The notes below the pieces were generated by a model. The model did not search any database, was not told where the DNA came from, and saw only the letters and a program-made list of their open reading frames with translations. A DNA stretch of 64,000 nt, from contig NZ_JAWMTI010000009.1 in the NCBI RefSeq assembly GCF_036959255.1, forward strand, positions 62,001-126,000, in the 5' to 3' direction. The DNA is from Olivibacter sp036959255 (GTDB lineage Bacteria; Bacteroidota; Bacteroidia; Sphingobacteriales; Sphingobacteriaceae). This document shows positions 1 to 10,300 of this stretch, one piece after another. The translations under genes were made by a program, and so were the position numbers. The number at the start of each line of letters is the position of its first letter. The stretch's first letter is position 1.

Positions 1-426
1 GACATCAATGGATTGAACAATTGAATCAGCCTTTTCGTTTTTTCCATATAAACTATGCAGCGGTAAGCCTGTTTTTTCGTCTATATCATTGGCTACCTTT
101 TCGCCCCGTTCTATACTGCCCCGAAAGCCGTGCTCAGGCGCGAATGCAAATTGAATGTCAATTTTATTCGCTAATAACACGTCTACCAAATGTTTTTTAT
201 CTGGCCCGACTACAGAAGTTTGATTTCCCATGAGTCCTACCTTTTTACCTTTTAATATAGGTAAATAAGCTTCCAGCTGGTCTGCACCTGGAAGTATTTC
301 ACCAACTGACCTGTGCAGCTTTTCTTTCTGCTTTGAATGCTGTTGGCTCTGTGGACGCTGTGAGCAAGAAGCATAAGAAAAAATAAATAGGGATAACAGA
401 AAGGGGAGAAATTGTATATGTTTCAT
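1..426 (-). CDS. NamZ-like exo-beta-N-acetylmuramidase (DUF1343), 3' part missing
   Basis: This is the N-terminal part of a lipoprotein that runs off the left edge; about 141 residues are present. It starts at the ATG at 426-424 and opens with a hydrophobic signal ending in SYASC, a lipobox-like site. The following segment contains KKVGLMGNQTSVVG and FAFAPEHGFRG, which I recognise as the start of the DUF1343 family. Characterised family members (NamZ) remove N-acetylmuramic acid from the non-reducing end of peptidoglycan fragments. It lies 110 bp downstream of susD1 on the same strand, so it may be the third gene of that transcript, although a strong hairpin sits in the gap. The family call is fairly sure; the catalytic half is outside the window and cannot be checked. 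Confidence 0.82.
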   Translation of the reverse strand, partial: MKHIQFLPFLLSLFIFSYASCSQRPQSQQHSKQKEKLHRSVGEILPGADQLEAYLPILKGKKVGLMGNQTSVVGPDKKHLVDVLLANKIDIQFAFAPEHGFRGSIERGEKVANDIDEKTGLPLHSLYGKNEKADSIVQSIDV

Positions 427-462
427 CGCATTTTTTCTTGATTGAGGAAAATTATTTTATGG

Positions 463-505
463 TATTTCGGCAAAAGATAAAGATATTTTATTTTTTGCCG
501 AAATA
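463..505 (-). terminator. Hairpin between susD1 and the namZ-like gene
   Basis: A perfect 13-bp inverted repeat (TATTTCGGCAAAA at 463-475 and its complement at 493-505) with a 17-nt loop lies between the two leftward genes. In the direction of transcription it is followed by an A/T mixture, not a clean T run. It could be a leaky terminator or an RNA-processing or stability hairpin that lowers namZ expression relative to susCD. Confidence 0.5.
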
Positions 506-536
506 GTACTTTAACTGGGTGAAGTTCATTTGACGA

Positions 537-2255
537 TTACCAGCCGGGGTTTTGTTTAAGTTCCGATCCGTTTTCTCGATAAAGCGTAATTTGATCGATC
601 GGGAGCGGCCATAAATACACCCGGTCATTGTCAAAAACACGTTGGGATTCAGCCCGGAAAGCTGGAATGATATAGCCAACATCACCACCACCATCTAAAA
701 CCAAATTTGCTACTCGGCTTTTCCCATTACTATCCAGGTAATCGTTTTTGTTAATCCAGGCGCCGCGATTGATGCTTACATTATTTCTTGTATCTGCATA
801 GCTCAGTTTCTTCCAACGCCTTAAGTCGTTCAATCGAAAACCCTCCATCATCAGTTCAGCTCTACGTTCACGTCTAATCTCCCATAAGATAGAAGATATT
901 TCCGAATCTTTAGCTGGGTCGGAATAGACAACATTATTAACCATAGCAGAAGAACCTGATACTTGTAAATCAGGTAATTTATTTGTGAGATTTCCTCGTT
1001 TGCGAAGTACGTTGATAGATTTATCAAGATCTTCTTGATTGATGGTACCGAGTTCCGCACAGGCTTCCGCATAATTGACCAGTACTTCACCATATCGAAT
1101 GATAGGCGCATCAGTCGGATTTCCGCTCAGATTCCCTTCTGGAAGGTCTTTAATAGATTCGTTAAGGAATTTATGAACTGAATACCCGGAGGTAGAATAA
1201 TTGGTCGCAATTCCTTGGAGCCTTAATTCAGGTACAATTGTGCCAAGCATTCGTGGATCTCTATCGATGAGAACATTATCAATTGATTTATCGCCTTTAT
1301 AAACTTTGGATAATGTTATAGGAAGCCCGTCTGTACACAAGTAATTTTCAAGTGCATTTTTTGAAATGCCAGCTTGAGGCTCTTTATTGTTATTACTGTG
1401 CAGCGCATGAGTTAAAATACCTATTGCATATTTTCTATACAGAATCATTTCCGGGTTTGTACTTAAATCCAGCGAATTAAACAAAGAACGGTAGTCTGGC
1501 CCAAGTGTATACCTACCTGATAGAATAAGCTCGTTTGCCGCCCATTTCGCTGCTTCCAAATAAGTCTTTGCTTTTTCCTGATCGATTTCGTGGTACTTTA
1601 ACCAGGTTCCCTCAAATAGAAACACACGGGACATAAAAGCTAATACCACATCTTTGTTAACAGTTAGTCCCTTCTCCCCATTTTGAAGACGTACGTGTTC
1701 TGCTGCAAACTGAAAATCCGCTAACATTTTGTCTGTAACAAATTGCCTAGCATCTCTTTTTTTATAAAGTAGTTCCGTGTCCTGATCGTCTATAACCTGA
1801 TCGAACCAGGGCATATCTCCAAAACGACTTACGAGTCGGTGGTATTCCAATGCTCGAAAAAAGCGAGCTACACCTATCCAATGATTTTTTGCTTCCTCTT
1901 CCATAGGCACTTGGGGTATTCCTGCTAACATAACATTAGCTCTTCGTACCCATTCAAATGTCCAAGCTGCATCGGCAGCAGAAGAAGGGACTATCTGAAC
2001 AAATTGTGCGGGTGCGCTGTTTGCAAAGTCGTCGTTTAGACTTTCGCCCGAAAAGTAGTCGCCCCATGTATTACCTCTTCCATATCCTCTGAAATAACGT
2101 TCATAAAAACCATAGGAAAATGTTCTCACATTATTTTCACTAGACCAGTAATCATTATTTGTAAGTTCATCCAAGGGATCTCGCTCAAGGAAATCTTTCT
2201 TACATCCGGTGAACAGTAAGATGAAGAAAATATATATTGAAATTTTGCGTATCAT
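537..2255 (-). CDS. SusD/RagB-family outer-membrane nutrient-binding lipoprotein (SusD1)
   Basis: The product is a 572-residue surface lipoprotein that would cap the SusC1 channel and bind its ligand outside the cell. The signal peptide ends in LLFTGC, with the lipidated Cys at residue 18. The protein shows the N-terminal FLERDPLDELTNNDYW stretch typical of the family. Its C-terminal third carries IRYGEVLVNYAEACAELG and RRERRAELMMEGFRLNDLRRW-type motifs that are diagnostic of the SusD/RagB C-terminal domain. The length is usual for the family. The gene starts 10 bp after susC1 stops, so the two are co-transcribed. The ligand cannot be read from sequence; a downstream namZ-like gene hints at peptidoglycan-derived material, but that is inference. 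Confidence 0.95.
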   Translation of the reverse strand: MIRKISIYIFFILLFTGCKKDFLERDPLDELTNNDYWSSENNVRTFSYGFYERYFRGYGRGNTWGDYFSGESLNDDFANSAPAQFVQIVPSSAADAAWTFEWVRRANVMLAGIPQVPMEEEAKNHWIGVARFFRALEYHRLVSRFGDMPWFDQVIDDQDTELLYKKRDARQFVTDKMLADFQFAAEHVRLQNGEKGLTVNKDVVLAFMSRVFLFEGTWLKYHEIDQEKAKTYLEAAKWAANELILSGRYTLGPDYRSLFNSLDLSTNPEMILYRKYAIGILTHALHSNNNKEPQAGISKNALENYLCTDGLPITLSKVYKGDKSIDNVLIDRDPRMLGTIVPELRLQGIATNYSTSGYSVHKFLNESIKDLPEGNLSGNPTDAPIIRYGEVLVNYAEACAELGTINQEDLDKSINVLRKRGNLTNKLPDLQVSGSSAMVNNVVYSDPAKDSEISSILWEIRRERRAELMMEGFRLNDLRRWKKLSYADTRNNVSINRGAWINKNDYLDSNGKSRVANLVLDGGGDVGYIIPAFRAESQRVFDNDRVYLWPLPIDQITLYRENGSELKQNPGW

Positions 2256-2265
2256 AAGTGTAATT

Positions 2266-5200
2266 TTATAAGGTTAGTTGAACGCCTAATGAATAGGTTC
2301 TTCGATAAGGATAGACTCTCCCGAAAGAATTAGGATCATTTAATCCCCAGGATGTATAATCCGTTTCGGGATCAATCGGGATATTCACATTGTCGATCAA
2401 CTCAAATAGATTTTCTCCACTGAAGAAGATTCGTAAATTTTGAATTTTTGCTTTACTGATTAGCTTTTGAGGTAATGAATACCCCAAGGTTAAATTTTTA
2501 ACTCGTAGATAAGACATATCGAGTAAATATTTCGTTTGTACAAGAAAATTCTTGTTGCTCCTATTCTGTTCATGATCGGTTGGCCGTGGGTAAAAAGCAT
2601 TTGGATTTTCAGGTGTCCAGTAATCTAATTGATGTTGATACCAACCCTCGGCAGCTCTAAAACCCGGGATCCCCATCGTGCCTGCAGCCCAAAGATCTCG
2701 TTTGCCAACGCCTTGTAAGAAAAATCCAAAATCAAAACCTTTATAGCTAAAATCCATTCGGTATCCATATTGCCACCGTGGTGTAGAGTTTCCGATAATC
2801 TTCTGATCACCGGGATTATCAACCGTGTTTTCTCCATCGGTGATTAACCCATCACCGTTTAAATCCTTGTATTTAATATCGCCTGGACCATAAAAGAACC
2901 AAGGACTCGTTCCCTCAAACCTTTCTTGAGAAGGGATACCATCGACTCGTATGTATCGCCCTCTTTCATCGGTAAGTAAATTACCATTTGCATCTTGTTG
3001 AAAGTCGTCTCTTGTAAAAAAGCGATCCGTGACATAACCCCAGATTTCACCACTTACCTGTCCTTCATAAATAGGGGAATTCGCGATCGTTTGTGTGAAA
3101 ATTTTTGTTGAATTACCAGGGAATTCAATTACTTTTTCTGTAAAATCACTTAATTGACCCGTAGCACTTATGTTAAGTCCATTATTGAACGTGTGGTTAT
3201 AGCCGATCGTCAGCTCCCAACCCTTTGTTTGCATTTTTCCTGCATTTAGTATAGGTGCAATAGCTCCAAAAGAGGAGGGAAGGGTAAGCCCCGCACTTAA
3301 CATATCGCTAACCGTACGATTATACCAGTCAAAGCTCAGATTGACTTTGTCATTAAAAAAATTTGCATCCAACCCAAAGTCCGTAGTAGTAACTCGTTCC
3401 CATGTTAACGTTTCGGACACGGCTGTTGGATTCTGAAAAGTTGGCATGAACGCATCGCCTATTAACCATTGTCCCGCCAGATCGCCTGTTGAATAGGCCG
3501 TCATAATTGGTAAGAAAACATTTTCACCAACATTTTGATTACCCACACTTCCGTAAGATCCTCTTATTTTTAAAAAACTTAAATAGGGTTTGGCGAACTC
3601 CATAAACTTCTCTTGTGATAAAACATAACCTGCAGAGAACGAAGAGAAAAAGGCCCATTTGTCGTTTACGGGAAACCTAGAGGAACCATCATACCTTCCA
3701 TTAAGTTCCAGCAAGAATTTATCTTGAAAAGCATAGTTAATGCGTCCGAAATAGCCAAGTGTTGACCAATGTCGAACTCTTCCTCCCACGGTTTGTGCCC
3801 CGGTAGCTAATCCAAATTCTCCTTTAGAAGGATCCATTAACCCCATTTGCTGGGAAAAGTGATTTCCATTTTGAAACACTTCCAGATTTGTCCCCAATAA
3901 TGCTTTAAATGCATGATCACCGTATTCTTTAGCATAGTTTCCATATGCGTTAAAAACATGTCGGTCTTCCCAACTGGAGTTCTTTCTAACCCGGTCATGT
4001 GCCGGGGTCGTATAGGTTTCAAGGACCATTGGATTTCCGTTCCAATAATTCCATCCTTTAGCCGATCCGCCTACGATATGCTCTAGATCATTAACCTTGG
4101 TATAGGTGTAATCTGCGTCCAATGTTAATCCTGGAAGGACTTTTGCAGTACCACCTATTGTTAGACGGGTCATATTTGATTTTGTGCTTGTCATATTTGC
4201 CTGTTCTACATCGGTAATTGCATTTCTAAAGGGTTGACCCTGGTAGGTACCATAGGGAAATGTTTTAGGCCATCGATATAGATAGAACCAGGGATCATAG
4301 GTATCTCCATTATATGAATAAGGTTCGGTTAGTTTAGAGTTCGAGTAAAGTACCTTCGTACGCACGTCTAACCATTTGTTTACCGAAGCATTGACGGCTA
4401 AGTTAAGGTTATATCGATCGTATTGATCCGGGTTAACTTTCAATATACCGTCTTGATTTAAGTACCCAAATCCCATGTTATAATTGATTTTATCACTTCC
4501 CCCATTAATGCTCAAATTGTGGTTTTGTTGAGGCGTATATTTTTTCATATACATCCCCGGAGCATCCCATGGCCTATAAAAGAATAAAGCGCCATCCCTT
4601 ACTTCGAAATCACGACCTTCCACCATTTCAGGTCCAAGGTCTTGACCGCCATAAAGACTTTCCCATTCTTCCATTTTTTGGATTGCCAATTCATCAAAGC
4701 GTACACCTAAACTCGAATAAAAGGGTTGTGACGGATTTCTTCGTATCGCCGCGTCTAATGCCATTCGGGTACCTGCTGCTGCGTCGGCAATTTTCGGTGT
4801 TTTTGTCGGTTTCTGTAGCGCTATATTGTTTGTATAAGTAATCCGACTGGGTGTGTCTCGTTTTCCTGATTTTGTGGTTATTAATATTACTCCCCAAGCA
4901 GCTCGAGTACCATAGATAGATGTTGATGCTGCATCTTTAAGAACAGACACGGTTGCAATATCGTTGGGATTAATCATTTGAAGAGAAGGTACTTCGACAT
5001 TATCAACTAGAATAAGTGGTTGCGCACCAGCGGTACCTGTATTAATTGATCCTCTTGCTCCTCTCAATCTGATCGTTGGGTTGCTTCCCAAATCTCCACT
5101 AGGTGTGGTAATAGTCAATCCTGGAACGGTCCCTTGCAACGCTCTGACAGGATCAGTTATCGGACGCGTCTCAAAAGTCTTTTGTACATCTACCGTGGAA

Positions 5201-5565
5201 ACAGCTCCCGTTAAATTCGCTCGCTTTTGCTTTCCAAAACCAACGATTACAACTTCGTTCAAAGTTGTTTCATTCACTGCGAGTTGAATATTGATAACAT
5301 TCTCTTGTCCGATAAGGATCTCTTTTGTGTTCGATCCTACGTAAGAGAAAACAAGCGTTTGGCCAATCTTTGCGCTAATAGAATAGGAGCCAATATCATT
5401 TGTGGTCACTCCTTGATTCGTTTCTTTAACCTTGACCGATACGCCGGGGAGCGGAGATTGATCAGCTTCGGATGTGACCCTGCCTGTGACCGTTTTTTCC
5501 TGTGCCAGCAGAAGGGCCGGTGAAAGAAATAGCCATACGAAAAATAGAAGTAGTTTTCGTTTCAT
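2266..5565 (-). CDS. SusC/RagA-family TonB-dependent outer-membrane transporter (SusC1)
   Basis: This is a 1099-residue TonB-dependent porin that imports a ligand, probably an oligomer, with its SusD partner. The signal peptide ends in PALLLAQ. A carboxypeptidase-regulatory-like beta domain follows (about residues 24-105), then a plug domain beginning at LNEVVIVGFGKQKRANLTG, then the 22-strand barrel ending in the terminal aromatic/hydrophobic strand SLGVQLTL. I chose the ATG at 5565 because MKRKLLLFF begins a normal signal peptide; an in-frame ATG eight codons upstream (5589) adds polar residues. The gene has its own promoter-like region and is separated from susD2 upstream by about 395 bp with a hairpin, so it is probably transcribed separately from pair 2. 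Confidence 0.95.
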   Translation of the reverse strand: MKRKLLLFFVWLFLSPALLLAQEKTVTGRVTSEADQSPLPGVSVKVKETNQGVTTNDIGSYSISAKIGQTLVFSYVGSNTKEILIGQENVINIQLAVNETTLNEVVIVGFGKQKRANLTGAVSTVDVQKTFETRPITDPVRALQGTVPGLTITTPSGDLGSNPTIRLRGARGSINTGTAGAQPLILVDNVEVPSLQMINPNDIATVSVLKDAASTSIYGTRAAWGVILITTKSGKRDTPSRITYTNNIALQKPTKTPKIADAAAGTRMALDAAIRRNPSQPFYSSLGVRFDELAIQKMEEWESLYGGQDLGPEMVEGRDFEVRDGALFFYRPWDAPGMYMKKYTPQQNHNLSINGGSDKINYNMGFGYLNQDGILKVNPDQYDRYNLNLAVNASVNKWLDVRTKVLYSNSKLTEPYSYNGDTYDPWFYLYRWPKTFPYGTYQGQPFRNAITDVEQANMTSTKSNMTRLTIGGTAKVLPGLTLDADYTYTKVNDLEHIVGGSAKGWNYWNGNPMVLETYTTPAHDRVRKNSSWEDRHVFNAYGNYAKEYGDHAFKALLGTNLEVFQNGNHFSQQMGLMDPSKGEFGLATGAQTVGGRVRHWSTLGYFGRINYAFQDKFLLELNGRYDGSSRFPVNDKWAFFSSFSAGYVLSQEKFMEFAKPYLSFLKIRGSYGSVGNQNVGENVFLPIMTAYSTGDLAGQWLIGDAFMPTFQNPTAVSETLTWERVTTTDFGLDANFFNDKVNLSFDWYNRTVSDMLSAGLTLPSSFGAIAPILNAGKMQTKGWELTIGYNHTFNNGLNISATGQLSDFTEKVIEFPGNSTKIFTQTIANSPIYEGQVSGEIWGYVTDRFFTRDDFQQDANGNLLTDERGRYIRVDGIPSQERFEGTSPWFFYGPGDIKYKDLNGDGLITDGENTVDNPGDQKIIGNSTPRWQYGYRMDFSYKGFDFGFFLQGVGKRDLWAAGTMGIPGFRAAEGWYQHQLDYWTPENPNAFYPRPTDHEQNRSNKNFLVQTKYLLDMSYLRVKNLTLGYSLPQKLISKAKIQNLRIFFSGENLFELIDNVNIPIDPETDYTSWGLNDPNSFGRVYPYRRTYSLGVQLTL

Positions 5566-5712
5566 TTTTTGGTTGTTTTTAATGGTCAATTATGATTGTT
5601 ATTTGAGTTTTTTCAAGCTATACTGGTTTGGTTTACACATTATTTCAATCTTCCGATTCAGCTTATTGGTTTTGATAGAAGGCTGTAATCCTTCATGTGT
5701 TGGTTAATATTA

Positions 5713-5743
5713 CAAGATTACAAAATAAAAATAAAAATTGCAA
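5713..5743 (-). promoter_or_regulatory. Predicted promoter of susC1-susD1
   Basis: Read leftward, TTG at 5743-5741 is followed after 20 nt by TAATCTTG (5720-5713). This matches the Bacteroidota -33/-7 layout with one mismatch (TAnnCTTG for TAnnTTTG). The same mismatch and almost the same spacing occur upstream of susC2. The predicted leader to the ATG at 5565 is about 140 nt. Confidence 0.5.
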
Positions 5744-5824
5744 TTTAATGCATTTTTATTATTAAAATACTTATAAAAACGCATAATATTTTCCATTATA
5801 TTGCAATAATGCGCATTTTTAATT
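5737..5824. promoter_or_regulatory. Repeated operator-like motif upstream of susC1 (three copies)
   Basis: Two direct copies of a block made of ATTGCAAT, then an AATGC or ATGCGC step, then a T tract lie at 5737-5760 and 5800-5824. A third half, TTATGCGTTTTTATAA, lies on the opposite strand at 5771-5786. The first copy overlaps the predicted -33 element. Related blocks occur upstream of susC2. The pattern suggests binding sites of one regulator, for which the DeoR-type protein at 10847 is the obvious candidate. The remaining bases of the 5566-5960 gap hold only the leader and the susD2 hairpin. Confidence 0.45.
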
Positions 5825-5926
5825 TTGTTTATATTTCTTTAAGATTATGGAAGTGTTAATATTTGCTGATTTGCATACTTGTTAAGATGGGACGTAAAAA
5901 AGGCTGTCTTTAAAAGATAAGAAGCG

Positions 5927-5954
5927 AATAGGTGCCCGTGTACAGACACCTATT
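5927..5954 (-). terminator. Hairpin after susD2
   Basis: A perfect 8-bp stem, AATAGGTG (5927-5934) with CACCTATT (5947-5954), starts 6 bp past the susD2 stop codon. In the leftward direction it is followed by a T-rich stretch with scattered C and G. It is probably the end of the susC2-susD2 transcript, though the tract is imperfect. Confidence 0.5.
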
Positions 5955-5960
5955 TTTAGG

Positions 5961-7268
5961 TTAAAATGTAGGGTCGGGGGGCGTATTGGGATTATTGTCT
6001 CTTTCTATAAACGGATAAGGAAAAAAGTTCCTTTTCATTTCCGATTGCGGCCGATTAAATCTTCTCATGTCTTCTAACTTTAAACCAGACATAAATAATT
6101 CGATACACCTATTTTTGTAGATCAATGTTAGGAGTTCTTCCGTGCTGAAAGATCCTGACAACGCCGGCATGGCAGCCCCAAGGCCGTAGATGTCATTGCT
6201 CGGTCTTTTTGTGATAACCTGATTGAGCGCTGCCAGTGCCAGGTCGGGTCTCGCAGTACGGGCATAAGCTTCCGCCTTGATCAAAAGCATTTCACCTGGC
6301 AAATACAGGGGAATTGGTGATTCGTTGGTGAACGAAAATCCTTTGATGCGTACAGCTGGTGGTGCAGGGTTGGCGTTTTCGATATAAAACAATACACGTT
6401 GATCGTTGGGATCGGGATATAATGGTTCCGGTAACCCCAAATGCGCGTCCTTTGGCTGAAACACATTGTTTGTCGAAGTGGCGAATGTATAAATAGGATT
6501 CGGAGAAACATTGTCGTAAGCAAATACAGACGCTTTTTGAAGGTCCACCAGCTCCGATGCGGTCAGCGCATCCTCATAATTTCCCAGATAGAGAGAGAAG
6601 CGAGCTTTTAATGCATATAGCGTGTTTTTTATGTCAATACTCGCTGTTGGGATGTCTTGTAAAAAGGCACTACTGATGGAGTCCATCTCCGTCAGAACTA
6701 AGGCACTGTCAATACCTGCAATCGCCATTTTGTATCCTTCCATTCTGTCCACAAAAGGGGCATTACGACCGATGTTGGCGGGTACTTGCTCCCAATTCAT
6801 AGCTAAATCACCTAAGGAAAGCGCTTTCAGCACGGTGGTGTACGCAATTATACCACTAGCACGGTTTTTATCAGCTATATTTTTTGCGTTTTGTATAATA
6901 AGATTGGCATCATAAATGATTTTATTGCTACTTGTCCATAAACCTGCTAGCACTGTATTTGTGCCGTCTATCGTGGCGCCTCCTGTACTTAATTGTAATT
7001 CGGGTATATTCCCTTCGTTTCTGAGTAGAAGTTCATTGGTTACGAATCCATTGGCCGTTACTTTATTGTAGATATTACTTGTTCTCAAATAACTGTAAGT
7101 CCGTTGTAGTCCGATGCTTATATCCGTGAGTGCCTGGGACGACGATAAGGCTTCGTCGTTTAATGCTCTCGACGGATCGATATAGTCTTTCGTGCATGAT
7201 GACATGGCAAAGACTAACGCGAACCCATAATAGAAAAGCTGTGTGTATTTTTTTTTATCTTTTTTCAT
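5961..7268 (-). CDS. SusD/RagB-family lipoprotein (SusD2)
   Basis: This is a 435-residue surface lipoprotein partner of SusC2. The signal peptide ends in FAMSSC, with the lipid-modified Cys at residue 25. It is about 140 residues shorter than SusD1 and only distantly alike, but it keeps the TPR-like LPGEMLLIKAEAYARTARP stretch and the IYKNRCIELFMSGLKLEDMRRF-type C-terminal motif of the SusD fold. It starts 39 bp after susC2. The two SusD proteins probably bind different ligands. Family assignment is firm; substrate unknown. Confidence 0.92.
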   Translation of the reverse strand: MKKDKKKYTQLFYYGFALVFAMSSCTKDYIDPSRALNDEALSSSQALTDISIGLQRTYSYLRTSNIYNKVTANGFVTNELLLRNEGNIPELQLSTGGATIDGTNTVLAGLWTSSNKIIYDANLIIQNAKNIADKNRASGIIAYTTVLKALSLGDLAMNWEQVPANIGRNAPFVDRMEGYKMAIAGIDSALVLTEMDSISSAFLQDIPTASIDIKNTLYALKARFSLYLGNYEDALTASELVDLQKASVFAYDNVSPNPIYTFATSTNNVFQPKDAHLGLPEPLYPDPNDQRVLFYIENANPAPPAVRIKGFSFTNESPIPLYLPGEMLLIKAEAYARTARPDLALAALNQVITKRPSNDIYGLGAAMPALSGSFSTEELLTLIYKNRCIELFMSGLKLEDMRRFNRPQSEMKRNFFPYPFIERDNNPNTPPDPTF

Positions 7269-7307
7269 GGTTGTATTTCTGCTGGTCCAAATTTTTGTTA
7301 ATTGACG

Positions 7308-10300
7308 CTATAATTTTACTTGTATTCCCAATGTAAAGGTTCTTGGAATTGGAATAGCGCCAAAATCTATTCCGCGTAATATGGTGGACTGTCCACCCGC
7401 ATTCACTTCCGGGTCATAGCCTTTGTATTTGTCAATAGAAAATAAGTTTCTACCGCTTGCGTTAAGGGTGAGGTCTTTAAGGAATTTTACTTTACCTATA
7501 TGGTAGCTTAATGAAATTTCTCTCAATTTGATATAATTACCGTTATCAATTCTCCATTCTTCAACTGCATAAACGCCGGCCACATAACCTCTCGGCAATT
7601 CTCCCATTTGTTCCTGTTGCGCTATTTCACCGCTGCCAACGCCTTGTCTGGTTCGCCAGTCTGCATTCCATACATCCACACCTTGTACGGCATCAAATTG
7701 CAGGTGTAAGGATAGCTTTTTATAGGTGAAATCGTTCACAAAGCTGACTGTATAATCTGGGTTTGGGTCACCAATGACCTTACGTAAAGGGGTGCCAGCC
7801 GGTAATCCATTCGCATCCCGTTGTGGGGTGTATTCCGTTCCGTTTTGGATGCCACGCTCCATTAATGGGATTCCTTTGTTGTCCGTTAATAAGCTTCCGT
7901 CAGGGTTTCTGGCGAAAAAGGTGCCATAAAAAACACCAATAGGTTGATTGTCAATGATAGCCACCGGTGCGCCTGGGTTCGTGCTAAATAATCGCAAGCC
8001 ACCAACATCAAGTGCCTTGTTCCGGTTTCGATTGTAGATGATTGCGGTGTTCCATTCAAAATTGGAATTTTTAACTGGTGTTCCATTCAGCACCAATTCG
8101 ATTCCTCGGTTCTGCAGGGAACCCACATTGTCTAGAAAGCTAGAGAACCCAGTGGTAGGCGCTTCTACCCTGGAGATAAGTAAATCTGTCACCTTTTTAT
8201 TATACCAGTTGAAACTAGCGCTTAATCGATTATTAAAAAAAGATAAGTCCGTACCCAGTTCCAGTTCAGCTTGGCGTTCGGGTTTAATGTTCTCGTTGGC
8301 AAGTGTAGCGCTTGAAAATAGCGAAACTCTACTTAAAAAGGTTTGTGAAGAATAGGCGTTATACCGGTCGTATGCGCCAATACCTGTTAGATTTCCCGAT
8401 TGACCGTATGCCGCTCGCAACTTAAACAGGTCCCACCAATTATTGAGAGATGAATTCCTCCAATAATCGGCAGAGGACAATACATAACTACCGCTGCCCT
8501 TTACGTACACTTGCCGGCGATTATCTTTGCCGAATACGGAAGATTCATCTACACGGACTGCACCTGTTAAAAATAGATGGTCTTTGTATTTGAAATTTTG
8601 TTGAAAATATGCCCCGCTCACAGAATATTCACTTCTCGCATCCATTCCCGGTAATATAGTACTGGCTGCATTGACGGTTTGAATAAAAGGAGCCAACCCT
8701 CGTCCATTCAGCATGTTGTAATTGGATTTTTCGTATTGATAAGAAAAGCCTAGTTGAGAAGTTGATGTCAACATTTCCGACAGGTTGGCGTTATACGTGG
8801 CATTAAATTCCTGATTAATCAGAAAAGCGGCGTTGCTAGCTACACTGGCATAACCATTTTGCGTTGGATTCAAACTGCTTCCGCCGCCCCAATAATCTGG
8901 ATTAACGTTGTAAGTATAGGGTGGTATATATGTTTTGCCATTTTGACCACTGTAATCCACACCAAGGGTGTAATCAATAGACAGGCCCTTTATAGGTGTA
9001 AGTTTTAGATTTAAGTTACCCAAAATACGGTTCACTTCTTGACGTTGTTGGATATCTTCAATGACGGAAACCGGATTCACCCGACCCCTTTCTCCAACGG
9101 CTTTTAAGTTTCCATCAGCATCTCTCGTAAATAAATCGTGGTAATTGGCAATGATATTGATAGCGTTTAAGGGAGAGTAAAACGAATTTCCGTCCGGTTT
9201 CTCATCTGCTCCGCTGTTGATGTAATTTAAACCTGCGCTAAACGAAATCCAATCCGCAAGCTTCTGATCGATGTTTGTTCTTAAACTAAACCGCTTAAAG
9301 TTTGTGTTTTTTACAATGCCTTGGTTATTAAAGTAGGAGGCCGATACATAATATTTGGTATCATCTTTTCCTCCGGCTACGGAAAGATTATTATCTGTGC
9401 CGCTTGCATTTCTGAAAATATAATCTTGATAATCGTACCGATTAACAGGTGTGGTGCTGGTTAGGGCAGTATTCAATACGTCTTGGGTCTCTGTATCGAC
9501 TGACCCCCCGAATTTAACAGGAGATTGATTGACAGGTACTCTTTTTCTTAAATTGTTGTTAGAATAACTGGTAGAAAACGTTACTACCGGTTTTCCCACT
9601 GCGCCCCTTTTTGTGAAAATTTGCACGACACCGGCATTGGCCCTGGATCCATAGATCGCTGCTGCTGCTGCGCCATTTAACACTTCAACACGCTCAATAT
9701 CTGCAGGATTAATATCTACCAGTCGATTTTGGCCGATCGTTCCAACAAAATTACCGCCATCATAACCGGCCTGCGTGTTTGTTACGCGGGTGGTGTTGTT
9801 GTTGACGATAATACCGTCAATGATGTAAAGTGGTTCAGAGGAGGAGTTTACGGAGCTTATTCCTCTTAGACGTACTGATATACCTCCTGCTGGATCACCT
9901 GAATTTTGTGATATTTGAGCTCCTGCGGTTTTGCCTTGTAATGAAGATAGTATGTTTCCGCTTCGTCCCTTCGTTAGGTCATCTCCCTTTACTGAGCTAA
10001 TGTAACTGCCTAGTTGCCGTCGCGTAGTACCTGCTGAAGTGCCGGTGATGATAACTTCGTCTAAACCTACAAGATCAGTACTTAAATCACAATCTAACAA
10101 ATTGGTGCCGGTTCTTAACTGAATTGTCTTCGTTTCGGTTTTGTAGCCCGTGTAACTGAATACAATATATTGCTGACCTATAAGTTCTCCGATCGGTAGC
10201 GTATATTTACCGTCAGTATCTGTAGCGCTTCCTGTTGTTGAATTTCTTATTTTTACAGAAACTCCTGCTAGGGGCTCGCCGCTCATTTTATCTACCACAT

